A DNA stretch of 64,000 bases from Nonomuraea coxensis DSM 45129. GTDB taxonomy: Bacteria > Actinomycetota > Actinomycetes > Streptosporangiales > Streptosporangiaceae. Both the position numbers and the translations under genes were made by a program. Every line of letters starts with the position of its first letter. The first letter of the stretch is position 1. Location of the stretch: contig NZ_CP068985.1 of the NCBI RefSeq assembly GCF_019397265.1, positions 7,537,001-7,601,000 of the forward strand, written 5' to 3'. Under the pieces are notes generated by a model that was given only the letters and a program-made list of their open reading frames with translations, had not been told where the DNA came from and did not search any database. Positions 38,844 through 46,407 of this stretch are shown piece after piece.

Positions 38844-40862
38844 ATGTGTCACGATCCGTTGTTACCGGAAGCCGTCGCCCGCGCCGTGGCCGACTACCGT
38901 TCGCTCCGCGACGCGCACGGCGTCACGTGGGGCGAGCCGCCCCTCTCCTACGTCACGCAGGCCCGCGCCACGGTCTTCCTCGACCTCAGGCACCGCTTCT
39001 GGGATCCGGCCCTGCGCCTGCTCGCCGCCCGCCACCCCGGGCTGTCCGCCGGGGAGCTGGAGGACCGCCTCGGCGAGGTGGACGTCGACCTCGTGGTGCG
39101 CGACGCGCTCGGCGACGAGGTCGCCGACAACCTGCCCGCGCTGCGCCTGACCCCGTCAGGGGCGGCACTGGAGGCGGCCGGGCGGGTGCTGCTCGACGGC
39201 GTGCCGTTCCGCACCGCGCTGCTGCTGGACTCGCGTACGGACGAGCCGGTCGAGGTCGTCGTGGACGGCGTCAGGCACGAGGTGCCGCCGCGCGGGGCCG
39301 AGATCGTCGAGGTGACGGGCGAGGTGACCGTCGACGGCCGGCCCGTGGACCTGTCGCCGCTGGCCCGGCGGGCCGGCGCGGCGGCGCTCCGGCTGCGGGC
39401 CGGGTTCCCGTGCCGGTGGAGCGTGACCGGCGCGAACGGCCAGGGCTGGTATCCCGAGGGCGCCCCGCCCAAGGTGGACGCGCACGGCAGGCCGTACTTC
39501 CACGGCGACGACCTGGTGGTGGCCGTGCCGGCCGAGCCGCTGACCGTGACCGTGACCAGGGGCATGGAGTACACCTCCGCCGAGACCGAGGTGACCCCCG
39601 CCCAGGGCGGCGAGACGCTGGTCGAGCTGACCCCCGAACGCCTCTACGACGCCGCGAGCCGCGGCTGGTACGGCGGCGACCTGCACGTCCACCTCAACTG
39701 GATGGGCGAGGAGCCGGCCGCGCCCGATCTGGCCGCCGCCGCGCAGCACGGCGAGGACCTGCACGTGCTCAACCTGGTCGCCGGCAACGTGGCGGCCGAG
39801 CGGGTCTACGACGCCGAGGCGCTGGCGCACTGGGCGGGCCGCGACCTGCCGTGGTCGGACGATCGCCACCTCGCCAGGTGGGGCGTCGAGTACCGCAACG
39901 ACCTCGTCGGGCACGCGACCGCGTTCGGCCTGCGCGCCGCGCCGGAGCGGCGGCACTCGGGCTTCCTCGGCACCGCCGACTGGCCGCCGAACGCGGTCGC
40001 GCTGGAGGAGCTGCGGGCGCTCGGCGGCGTGACCGGCTACGGGCACCCGTTCCACACGCCCTTCGGCGACGACGACCCGCCCGGCGTGGTGCTGAGCCGC
40101 GGGCGGAACTGCTCGGCCAGGGAGATCGTCGCCGACGCCGCCCTCGGCCTGGTGGACTGCCTGGACGTGCTCAACCACTCCTCCGTCGCCGCCACCGCCG
40201 CCGTCTACCGGCGGCTGGTCGGCGCGGGCAACCGGCTCGCCGTCACCGCGGGCACCGACGCGGTGCTGTCGTTCTGCCGGCGCGGCACCGCGTCCTCGCC
40301 GCCGGGGTGGGAGCGGGTGTACGCGTACGTCGGCGGGCCGCTGACCGCCGAGTCGTACGCGGAGGCGCTCCTGCTGGGGCGCACGTTCGCGACCTCGGGG
40401 CCGTGGCTGGAGCTGACGGTGGACGGCCACGGGCCCGGCGACACCCTGGACCTGACGGCCGGGGCGCGGGTGGAGATCACCGTCAGCTCGGTGGGGCCCG
40501 AGGTCGAGTCGCTGGAGATCCGGACCGCGGACGGCGTGCTGGCGCAGGGGCCGCCGGGGCGGCTCGCCGCGTCGCTAGTGGTCGGCGAGCCGACGTATGT
40601 GGTGGCCGTGGCCACGGGCGGGCCGCACCCGCGCGCCTTCCACCCGTCCGGCGCGTACGCCCACACCAGCCCCGTCTACCTGGACGTGGCCGGCGAGCAC
40701 GTGGCCAGGGAGGCGGACGTGCGCTGGTGCCTCGCCTGGCTGGAGCGGCTGACGGAGATCCTGCGCGAGCACGGCACCTTCGAGACCGAGGAGCAACTGG
40801 CCGACCACCTGCACCTGTACGACCGTGCCAGAGCGGTCTACCGAGGCCGGTTGCCCGCCTGA
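38844..40862 (+). CDS. CehA/McbA-family metallohydrolase
   Basis: Large PHP-fold hydrolase, 672 residues, no signal peptide. The metal-binding domain begins near residue 275 with GGDLHVHLNW and continues with LNLVAGNVA, VTGYGHPFHTPFG and LAVTAGTDAV. The N-terminal 260 residues and C-terminal 130 are beta-rich, with PHPRAFHPSGAYAHTSPVYLDV near the end, a layout known for CehA/McbA proteins. Some of those hydrolyse carbamates, but most have unknown substrates. ATG 38844 is preceded by AAGGAG. An ORF back to 38424 overlaps the HesB gene and is rejected. Confidence 0.8.
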   Translation: MCHDPLLPEAVARAVADYRSLRDAHGVTWGEPPLSYVTQARATVFLDLRHRFWDPALRLLAARHPGLSAGELEDRLGEVDVDLVVRDALGDEVADNLPALRLTPSGAALEAAGRVLLDGVPFRTALLLDSRTDEPVEVVVDGVRHEVPPRGAEIVEVTGEVTVDGRPVDLSPLARRAGAAALRLRAGFPCRWSVTGANGQGWYPEGAPPKVDAHGRPYFHGDDLVVAVPAEPLTVTVTRGMEYTSAETEVTPAQGGETLVELTPERLYDAASRGWYGGDLHVHLNWMGEEPAAPDLAAAAQHGEDLHVLNLVAGNVAAERVYDAEALAHWAGRDLPWSDDRHLARWGVEYRNDLVGHATAFGLRAAPERRHSGFLGTADWPPNAVALEELRALGGVTGYGHPFHTPFGDDDPPGVVLSRGRNCSAREIVADAALGLVDCLDVLNHSSVAATAAVYRRLVGAGNRLAVTAGTDAVLSFCRRGTASSPPGWERVYAYVGGPLTAESYAEALLLGRTFATSGPWLELTVDGHGPGDTLDLTAGARVEITVSSVGPEVESLEIRTADGVLAQGPPGRLAASLVVGEPTYVVAVATGGPHPRAFHPSGAYAHTSPVYLDVAGEHVAREADVRWCLAWLERLTEILREHGTFETEEQLADHLHLYDRARAVYRGRLPA

Positions 40863-40935
40863 CCACCGGCGGCCGGAGGACCAGCGGCCATCCGGACTCG
40901 CACGCCCGGCTACTGCGCGCTGCCTGCCCGCGTGC

Positions 40936-41421
40936 CTAGCGGGCGGGACGGGCCGGTTCGCGTGCCTGGCGGGCGGGCGGGGCGGCCACCGTCTGGATCT
41001 GGGCGGTGGCCGTGGCGACGGCGACGGGCTCGCCGTCGGGGCCGAGCAGCTCGCCGGACATGAAGCAGATCTGCCGGCCGCGCCGCACCACCCGCCCCCG
41101 CCCGACGAGCCGGCCCGGCCGGGCGGGGCGCAGGAACTGCACGTGCAGGTCGAGCGTCGGCGCGAAGTGCCCGTCGGGCAGCGTCGCGACCAGCGCAGGG
41201 CCGAGGGTGTCGTCGAGCATCGCGGCCAGGAACCCGCCCTGGACGACGCCCATCGGGTTGGTGAACCGCTCGCCGGCCAGGAAGGCCACCTCGATGACGC
41301 CCTGCTCGGGATCGACGTGCAGGAGCTCCCAGCCGAGCGTCTCGGCCGCCGGCGGCGGGGCCGCCCGCCCGGCGAGCACGTCCCAGAACGGCCCCCGGCG
41401 CGATCGCGTGTCGTCGTCCAT
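40936..41421 (-). CDS. PaaI-family acyl-CoA thioesterase
   Basis: Hot-dog thioesterase of 161 residues. The signature FTNPMGVVQGGFLAAMLDDTLG holds the hot-dog helix with the catalytic Asp region; TLDLHVQFLRPARPG and GEPVAVATATAQI are the strand motifs of the family. It hydrolyses a small or aromatic acyl-CoA, with the substrate unknown. The ATG at 41421 (MDDDTRSRRG) is chosen because the frame upstream to 41853 is antisense to the next gene. It is convergent with the CehA-like gene. Confidence 0.88.
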   Translation of the reverse strand: MDDDTRSRRGPFWDVLAGRAAPPPAAETLGWELLHVDPEQGVIEVAFLAGERFTNPMGVVQGGFLAAMLDDTLGPALVATLPDGHFAPTLDLHVQFLRPARPGRLVGRGRVVRRGRQICFMSGELLGPDGEPVAVATATAQIQTVAAPPARQAREPARPAR

Positions 41422-41522
41422 GGCGTCCGATCCAACCGCACGCCACCGACAGTTTCCGGCGGGGGACGACGCGGGCGACACGCGCGGCCCCTCGCGGCGG
41501 CCCGGTGAAGCCCCAGCGGGTC

Positions 41523-41528
41523 TATGAT
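41523..41528 (+). promoter_or_regulatory. -10 element for a probable leaderless transcript
   Basis: TATGAT, close to the consensus, ends nine bases before the GTG at 41537. This puts the transcription start at about the start codon, which favours 41537 over the later GTG at 41591. No good -35 is seen. Confidence 0.4.
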
Positions 41529-41536
41529 GTCGGAAA

Positions 41537-42361
41537 GTGAAGCGGCCCCGGTATGCGGGCGCCGCCGGCCGAAGCGGTGCGGAGGTGCGCGTGCTGGTGT
41601 CGCGATGGGCCCTGGAGACGTTCGGGCAGCGTGCCCCGCTGATCCGGCAGGGCGTGGCCGACGCGCTCTCCGTCGCGCTCGACAACGCCCGCGACGCCCA
41701 GGCGGCGGCGCGGACCGACCACACGCACCCGTTCGGGTTCACGCTGATGTCCAGGAAGTTCGAGGCGCTGGCCGAGACGTTCGAGGACATGGGCGACGTG
41801 CGGGTGGTGAAGCCCGCCGGGTCGCCGCACGAGCTGGTGGTGCTCGGCGGCAAGCTGCTGTTCCCGTTCCGCTACGCGCGTGACCGCTCGGTGAGCGTGA
41901 TGAGCGCGCGCATCGGCGAGGGGCGGCCGTCGGCGCTGGTGCGGGCGCTGTTCCAGCGGTTCGGCCCGGAGCCGGTCATGCGGCAGCTCACGCTGCACGA
42001 CGTGGCTCCGCAGGCGGCGCCGGAGGCGGAGGCGCTGGCCGAGCTGCCCCCTGAGACGGGTCTCGTGCTGATCGCCTACGCCTGCAACGCCCACGCCGGG
42101 CTGCTGGACGCCTGGTGGGGCGAGGCCGAGCTGCTCGACCGCGCCGGCAGCCTGCGCTGGCACCACTGCGAGGCGATCCCGCTGCCCGCGGCCGGCGCGG
42201 CGGGGCTCACGCCGCTGCCCGCGGCCGCGTTCGACCAGGGCGCGGTGCCGGCGCCCGCGCTCAATCCGCGCACCGGCGCGGCGCGGCTCGTGCCGCCGTC
42301 CGCCGGCGAGCCCGCCCCGGTCACGCCGATCACCAGGGCAGAAGCCGCGAGCGGTGAGTAG
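41537..42361 (+). CDS. Unknown protein paired with an XRE-ImmA/IrrE protease
   Basis: Protein of 274 residues that I do not recognise. Visible features: a helical start (WALETFGQRAPLIRQGVADALSVALDNARDAQ), an unusual HTHPFGFTLMSRKFEALAETF, HELVVLGGKLLFPFRYARD, and a C-terminal AYACNAHAGLLDAWWGEAELL, followed by a Pro/Ala tail. No membrane segment is present. Its end overlaps the XRE-ImmA gene by eight bases, a layout typical of protease-regulated pairs where ImmA cleaves its partner. The start may instead be GTG 41591, which has GCGGAGG ahead of it. Confidence 0.6.
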   Translation: MKRPRYAGAAGRSGAEVRVLVSRWALETFGQRAPLIRQGVADALSVALDNARDAQAAARTDHTHPFGFTLMSRKFEALAETFEDMGDVRVVKPAGSPHELVVLGGKLLFPFRYARDRSVSVMSARIGEGRPSALVRALFQRFGPEPVMRQLTLHDVAPQAAPEAEALAELPPETGLVLIAYACNAHAGLLDAWWGEAELLDRAGSLRWHHCEAIPLPAAGAAGLTPLPAAAFDQGAVPAPALNPRTGAARLVPPSAGEPAPVTPITRAEAASGE

Positions 42362-43496
42362 TCCCCGACCGGGCGCGCCCACTCCGCAGGCCGTCGCCGA
42401 CGCTTTCGACCCGACCCGTCTCACCCAGGCCCGTCAGCTGGCCGCGCTGACGAAGAAGGAGGTGGCCGAGCACCTCGGCGTCTCCCCCGCCGCGGTCGGC
42501 CAGTACGAGTCCGGCGTCACCCGCCCCCGCCCCGACCTCGTCCCGCGCCTCGCCGAGGTGCTGGGCGTGCCGGCGGCGTTCTTCCTGTCCGGCCGGCCGC
42601 ACGGCAAGCTCGACGGCTCGATGGCCCACTTCCGCAGCCTGCGCTCGACGCGGGCCTACCAGCGGGCCAAGGCCGTGGCCTTCGTCGAGCAGGTGTGGGA
42701 GCTGACCTACGCGCTGGAGCGGCGCATCCAGCTCCCGGCCGTCGATCTGCCGGGTTTCGCGGGCGGCGAGATGCACTCCGACCTGCCGCGCGACCCGGCG
42801 GGCGCGGCGCGGGCGCTGCGCGAGCACTGGGGGCTCGGCACCGGCCCGGTGAGCCACCTCGTCCGCCGCATGGAGGCCCACGGCATCGTGGTGGCCTTCC
42901 CCCGGCACGATCCCGACGCGGTCACCGTCGACGCCTTCTCCACCTCCAGCCTGCCCCGGCCGATCGTCGTGCTGACCCCCAACCGGTTCGACGACATCTA
43001 CCGGCACCGCTTCACCGCCGCCCACGAGCTGGGCCATCTCGTGCTGCACGGCGACACCGCCGCGGGCGACGCCCACCAGGAGCGCGAGGCCGACGCGTTC
43101 GCCGCCGAGTTCCTGACGCCGCGCGAGAGCATCCTGCCGCACCTGCCGCTCCGCGCCGACCTGCGGCGGCTCGCCGAGCTGCGCCGCACGTGGGGGGTGT
43201 CGGTCGACTCGCTGCTCTACCGGTGCCGGGAGACGGGCCTGATCTCCGACTCCGCCGCCGGCCGCGCCTACCAGCGGCTGGCCGCGCTGCGCGACCAGCC
43301 GGGCTTCACCAACGAGCCGGTCTCCGGCTATCCGGGCGAGCAGCCGGTCCTGCTGGCGCACGCCTTCGACCTGGCGACCAGGGAGGCGGGGCTCACGGCG
43401 GCGGCGCTGGCCCAGGAGCTGGCCTGGCCGATCGGCCGCGTCCGCGAGCTCATCGGCCTGCCGGACCAGCGGCCTTCGCTGAAGCTCGTCCTCTAG
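42354..43496 (+). CDS. XRE-type HTH plus ImmA/IrrE metallopeptidase
   Basis: Fusion of a DNA-binding and a protease module, 380 residues. Residues 20-80 form an XRE helix-turn-helix (LTKKEVAEHLGVSPAAVGQY). The C-terminal half is a COG2856 ImmA/IrrE zinc peptidase with HELGH at 224-228 and the downstream third ligand in QEREADAFAAEF. Such proteins sense stress or phage and cleave a repressor or partner. The eight-base overlap with the unknown upstream gene implies a linked pair, with toxin-antitoxin or anti-phage roles as hypotheses. Confidence 0.88.
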   Translation: MSSPRPGAPTPQAVADAFDPTRLTQARQLAALTKKEVAEHLGVSPAAVGQYESGVTRPRPDLVPRLAEVLGVPAAFFLSGRPHGKLDGSMAHFRSLRSTRAYQRAKAVAFVEQVWELTYALERRIQLPAVDLPGFAGGEMHSDLPRDPAGAARALREHWGLGTGPVSHLVRRMEAHGIVVAFPRHDPDAVTVDAFSTSSLPRPIVVLTPNRFDDIYRHRFTAAHELGHLVLHGDTAAGDAHQEREADAFAAEFLTPRESILPHLPLRADLRRLAELRRTWGVSVDSLLYRCRETGLISDSAAGRAYQRLAALRDQPGFTNEPVSGYPGEQPVLLAHAFDLATREAGLTAAALAQELAWPIGRVRELIGLPDQRPSLKLVL

Positions 43497-43521
43497 GTCC
43501 GCCGGGGACGCGCCCCCATGA

Positions 43522-43538
43522 GTGAAAAATGTCTTCGC
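43522..43538. promoter_or_regulatory. Imperfect palindrome before the amidase (MurR/RpiR site candidate)
   Basis: GTGAA-N7-TTCGC, five of eight symmetric positions pairing, lies in an AT-rich patch of the amidase leader, 74 bases before its ATG. It is proposed as the site for the regulator encoded at 45491-46387. Evidence is positional and weak. Confidence 0.25.
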
Positions 43539-43611
43539 AAAGATCTCGCCTACGAAGGAAATCGTTGAGACGCTGAACGCGCACCGCACCCCCAGCCCCC
43601 GAGGAGTGTTC

Positions 43612-45528
43612 ATGCGCAGACTTCTGGCGCTCGGCGTGGCCGTCCTGCTGCCCTTGACCAACGTCCAGTCCGCCCAGGCCCAGGACCCGGCCGACCGGCA
43701 GCGTGCCTTCGCCGCCGCCGCCGCCGAATACCAGGTGCCCGAGAGCGTGCTGCTCGGCGTCTCCTACCTCGAGTCGCGGTGGGACGCCCACGCGGGCAGG
43801 CCCTCCAGCGACGCCGGCTTCGGCCCCATGCACCTCACGGACGCCGCCGCGTACACCGGCTCCAACCACCACGACGCGGGCGAGGAGGACGCCCGCGGCG
43901 ACGACGCCCGGCCGCTGCCCGCGCCCGACGAGCGGCCCGCGCCCGCGGAGATCCCGGCCCGGCTGCGCACCATGGAACGCGCCGCGGAGCTCACCGGCGA
44001 GAGCCATGAGCGCCTGCGCGCCGACGACGCCGCCAACATCCGCGGCGGCGCGGCCCTGCTGGCCGACTACCAGAAGTCCCTCGGCGCGCCGCTGAGCGAC
44101 GACCCCGGCGAGTGGTACGGCGCCGTCGCCAAGTACTCCGGCGCCGAGGAGGCCGGGGCCGCCAAGTTCTTCGCCGATGAGGTCTTCTCGGTGATCGCGG
44201 AGGGCGCCGAGCGCACCACCGACGACGGCGAGCAGGTCCGGCTGCCCGCCGTGCCCGGCCTGCGCACGGTCGAGAAGTGGCTGGAGAAGCTGGGCCTGCG
44301 GCCCCCGGTCCGCCCCGACGGCGTCGAGTGCCCGGCCTCGATCTCCTGCGAGTGGATCCCGGCGGCCTACCAGGAGCTGCCGCCGGACGACTACGGCCAC
44401 TACGACCTGGCGAACCGCCCGTTCAGCCAGAAGGTGGACTACATCATCATCCACGACATGGAGGGCTACTTCCTGCCGTCCATCCGGCTGAACCAGGACC
44501 CCGCGTACGGGGCGAGCTGGCACTACTCCGTCCGCGCCGCCGACGGCCACATCGCCCAGCACATCAAGACCAAGGACGTCGGCTGGCAGGCCGGCAACTG
44601 GTACATCAACGCCAAGTCCATCGGCATCGAGCATGAGGGCTTCCTGGCCGAGGGCAGCACCTGGTTCACCGAGGCGATGTACCGCTCGTCCGCCCGCCTG
44701 GTCCGCTACCTGGCGCTGCGGCACGGCGTGCCGCTCGACCGCGCGCACATCCTGGGCCACGACAACGTCCCCGGCACGCTGCCGACGACCGTGCGCGGCA
44801 TGCACGAGGACACGGGCCCGTTCTGGGACTGGGCGCACTACTTCCAGCTCATGGGCGCGCCGCTGCACCAGTTCGGCGGGCCGCACTCGGGCAGCGTCAT
44901 GATCAAGCCCGACTTCGCCACGAACAAGCCCTACTTCTACGGCTGCGACCGCAAGAACCCGGAGGCCGCCTGCCCGCCGCTGCCCGCCCACACGGTGTGG
45001 CTGCGCACCGAGCCGCGCGCCGACGCCCCGCTGGTCAAGGACATCGGCAAGCACCCCACGGGCGAGTCGCTCTACAGCGTCTACGACCACAGCGCCCGCG
45101 CCAGCACCGGCCAGCGCTTCGCGGTCGCCGAGCGCCAGGGCGACTGGACGGCCATCTGGTATCTCGGCCAGAAGGCGTGGTTCCACAACCCGGCCGCCGC
45201 GCCGACCGCCGTGCCTTCAGCGGGCCTCGTGGTGACGCCGAAGCCGGGCAAGGCCACGGTCCCGGTGTACGGGCGGGCGTACCCGGAGCAGGAGGCGTAC
45301 CCGGCGGACATCCCCTACCAGGCGGTGACGCCGCTGCAGTACACGTTCTCGGCGGGCGAGAAGTACACCCTCGCCGGCCCTGCGGCCACCGAGTACTACC
45401 GGGCGGTCACCTTCGACCTGGAGGACCACAAGGTGGTGCGGGGGAAGACCAAGTATCTGCAGATCCAGTTCGGTCACCGGGTGATGTTCGTCAAGGCTGA
45501 CGACGTGCAGGTGTCGTTCTCCGGGTGA
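43612..45528 (+). CDS. Secreted N-acetylmuramoyl-L-alanine amidase (Amidase_2)
   Basis: Exported peptidoglycan hydrolase of 638 residues. A Sec signal peptide ends near residue 24 (VQSAQAQ). Residues 26-200 form a helical, transglycosylase-like domain (PESVLLGVSYLESRWDAH) of uncertain activity. The Amidase_2/PGRP domain spans about 275-410: VDYIIIHDMEG (His281), SWHYSVRAADG, IGIEHEGF and HILGHDNVPG. An SH3-like end (WLRTEPRADAPLV, DWTAIWYLGQKAWFHNP) would anchor to wall polymers. ATG 43612 follows GAGGAG. Its last 38 bases overlap the convergent MurR/RpiR gene. Confidence 0.9.
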   Translation: MRRLLALGVAVLLPLTNVQSAQAQDPADRQRAFAAAAAEYQVPESVLLGVSYLESRWDAHAGRPSSDAGFGPMHLTDAAAYTGSNHHDAGEEDARGDDARPLPAPDERPAPAEIPARLRTMERAAELTGESHERLRADDAANIRGGAALLADYQKSLGAPLSDDPGEWYGAVAKYSGAEEAGAAKFFADEVFSVIAEGAERTTDDGEQVRLPAVPGLRTVEKWLEKLGLRPPVRPDGVECPASISCEWIPAAYQELPPDDYGHYDLANRPFSQKVDYIIIHDMEGYFLPSIRLNQDPAYGASWHYSVRAADGHIAQHIKTKDVGWQAGNWYINAKSIGIEHEGFLAEGSTWFTEAMYRSSARLVRYLALRHGVPLDRAHILGHDNVPGTLPTTVRGMHEDTGPFWDWAHYFQLMGAPLHQFGGPHSGSVMIKPDFATNKPYFYGCDRKNPEAACPPLPAHTVWLRTEPRADAPLVKDIGKHPTGESLYSVYDHSARASTGQRFAVAERQGDWTAIWYLGQKAWFHNPAAAPTAVPSAGLVVTPKPGKATVPVYGRAYPEQEAYPADIPYQAVTPLQYTFSAGEKYTLAGPAATEYYRAVTFDLEDHKVVRGKTKYLQIQFGHRVMFVKADDVQVSFSG

Positions 45529-46387
45529 ACTCGCTGACGGCCCTGCGCGTGCTGGCCAGCGCCTCCTGCGACGAGTCGTAGGTGCGCTGCGCCACCGCGA
45601 CGAACAGGCAGTCGACGACGAGGAGCTGGCTGATCCTGCTGGCCAGGGCGCCGGGACGGAACTCCGTCTCGCGCCCGGCCGAGATGAGCACGTGCTCGGC
45701 CAGCTCCGCGATCGACGAGCGCGGGTTGTTGGTGATCGCCACGGTGGTGGCGCCCGCCTCCTTGGCCCGCGTCAGCGGCTCGATCACGTCGGGGGTCTCG
45801 CCGGAGGTGCTGATGCCGATCGCCACGTCGCCGGGCCGCAGCAGCACGGCGCTGGTCAGCGCGAGGTGGGCGTCCTGGAAGGCGTGGCTGGACAGGCCGA
45901 TGCGCAGCAGCTTCTGGGCGACGTCGCCGGCGACGAGGCCGGAGGCGCTGACGCCGTAGGCGTCGATCCTGCGGGCACCGGCGATGGCGTCCACGACCAG
46001 GCCCAGCCGCTCGCTGGTGAGCTGGGCGACGGTGTCGTTGATCGCCTCGGACTCGGCCCGCGCGACCTTCTGGATCACCGCCGACAGCGGGTCGTCGGGG
46101 GCGAGGTCGCCGGGCACGAGCCGGTCGGGCTGCGCGGCCGCGGCCGCCAGCGCCAGCCTGAGCTGCGGGTAGCCGGCGAATCCCAGCAGCCGCGCGGTCC
46201 GCACGATCGTGGCCTCGCTGGTGCCCGAGGCGGCGGAGAGCTCGGTGATGGTGCTCCGCGCCACCGTCGCGGGGTCCTCCAGGATGAGGCGGGCCACGGT
46301 CTGGGCGGCCGGCGTCAGGGACGGCAGCACACCGCGGACCGTGGCCACCAGAGTGTCGGCCCGCAGGCCGTTGGCGCTGTCGTCCAC
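45491..46387 (-). CDS. MurR/RpiR-family transcriptional regulator
   Basis: Regulator of 298 residues: N-terminal HTH (ITELSAASGTSEATIVRTARLLGFAGYPQLRLAL with flanks) and a C-terminal SIS sugar-phosphate domain (IDAYGVSASGLVAGD, VAIGISTSGETPDVIE, TTVAITNNPRSSIAE). The family responds to sugar phosphates such as MurNAc-6-phosphate. It begins 20 bases after glgP on the same strand, but CATAAT (complement of 46394-46399) six bases before the GTG suggests its own leaderless start. The 3' overlap with the amidase gene links it to wall recycling. Confidence 0.9.
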   Translation of the reverse strand: MDDSANGLRADTLVATVRGVLPSLTPAAQTVARLILEDPATVARSTITELSAASGTSEATIVRTARLLGFAGYPQLRLALAAAAAQPDRLVPGDLAPDDPLSAVIQKVARAESEAINDTVAQLTSERLGLVVDAIAGARRIDAYGVSASGLVAGDVAQKLLRIGLSSHAFQDAHLALTSAVLLRPGDVAIGISTSGETPDVIEPLTRAKEAGATTVAITNNPRSSIAELAEHVLISAGRETEFRPGALASRISQLLVVDCLFVAVAQRTYDSSQEALASTRRAVSEFTRRTTPARRQP

Positions 46388-46393
46388 CCCCCG

Positions 46394-46399
46394 ATTATG
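46394..46399 (-). promoter_or_regulatory. -10 element of the MurR/RpiR gene
   Basis: CATAAT on the minus strand ends six bases before the GTG 46387, which indicates leaderless transcription inside the 20-base gap after glgP. Confidence 0.4.
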
Positions 46400-46407
46400 C
46401 CTGGGCT

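Noticed and set aside
43518-43568. 16-codon ORF in the amidase leader
   Set aside because: ATG without a ribosome site and no regulatory codon pattern; more likely non-coding leader.
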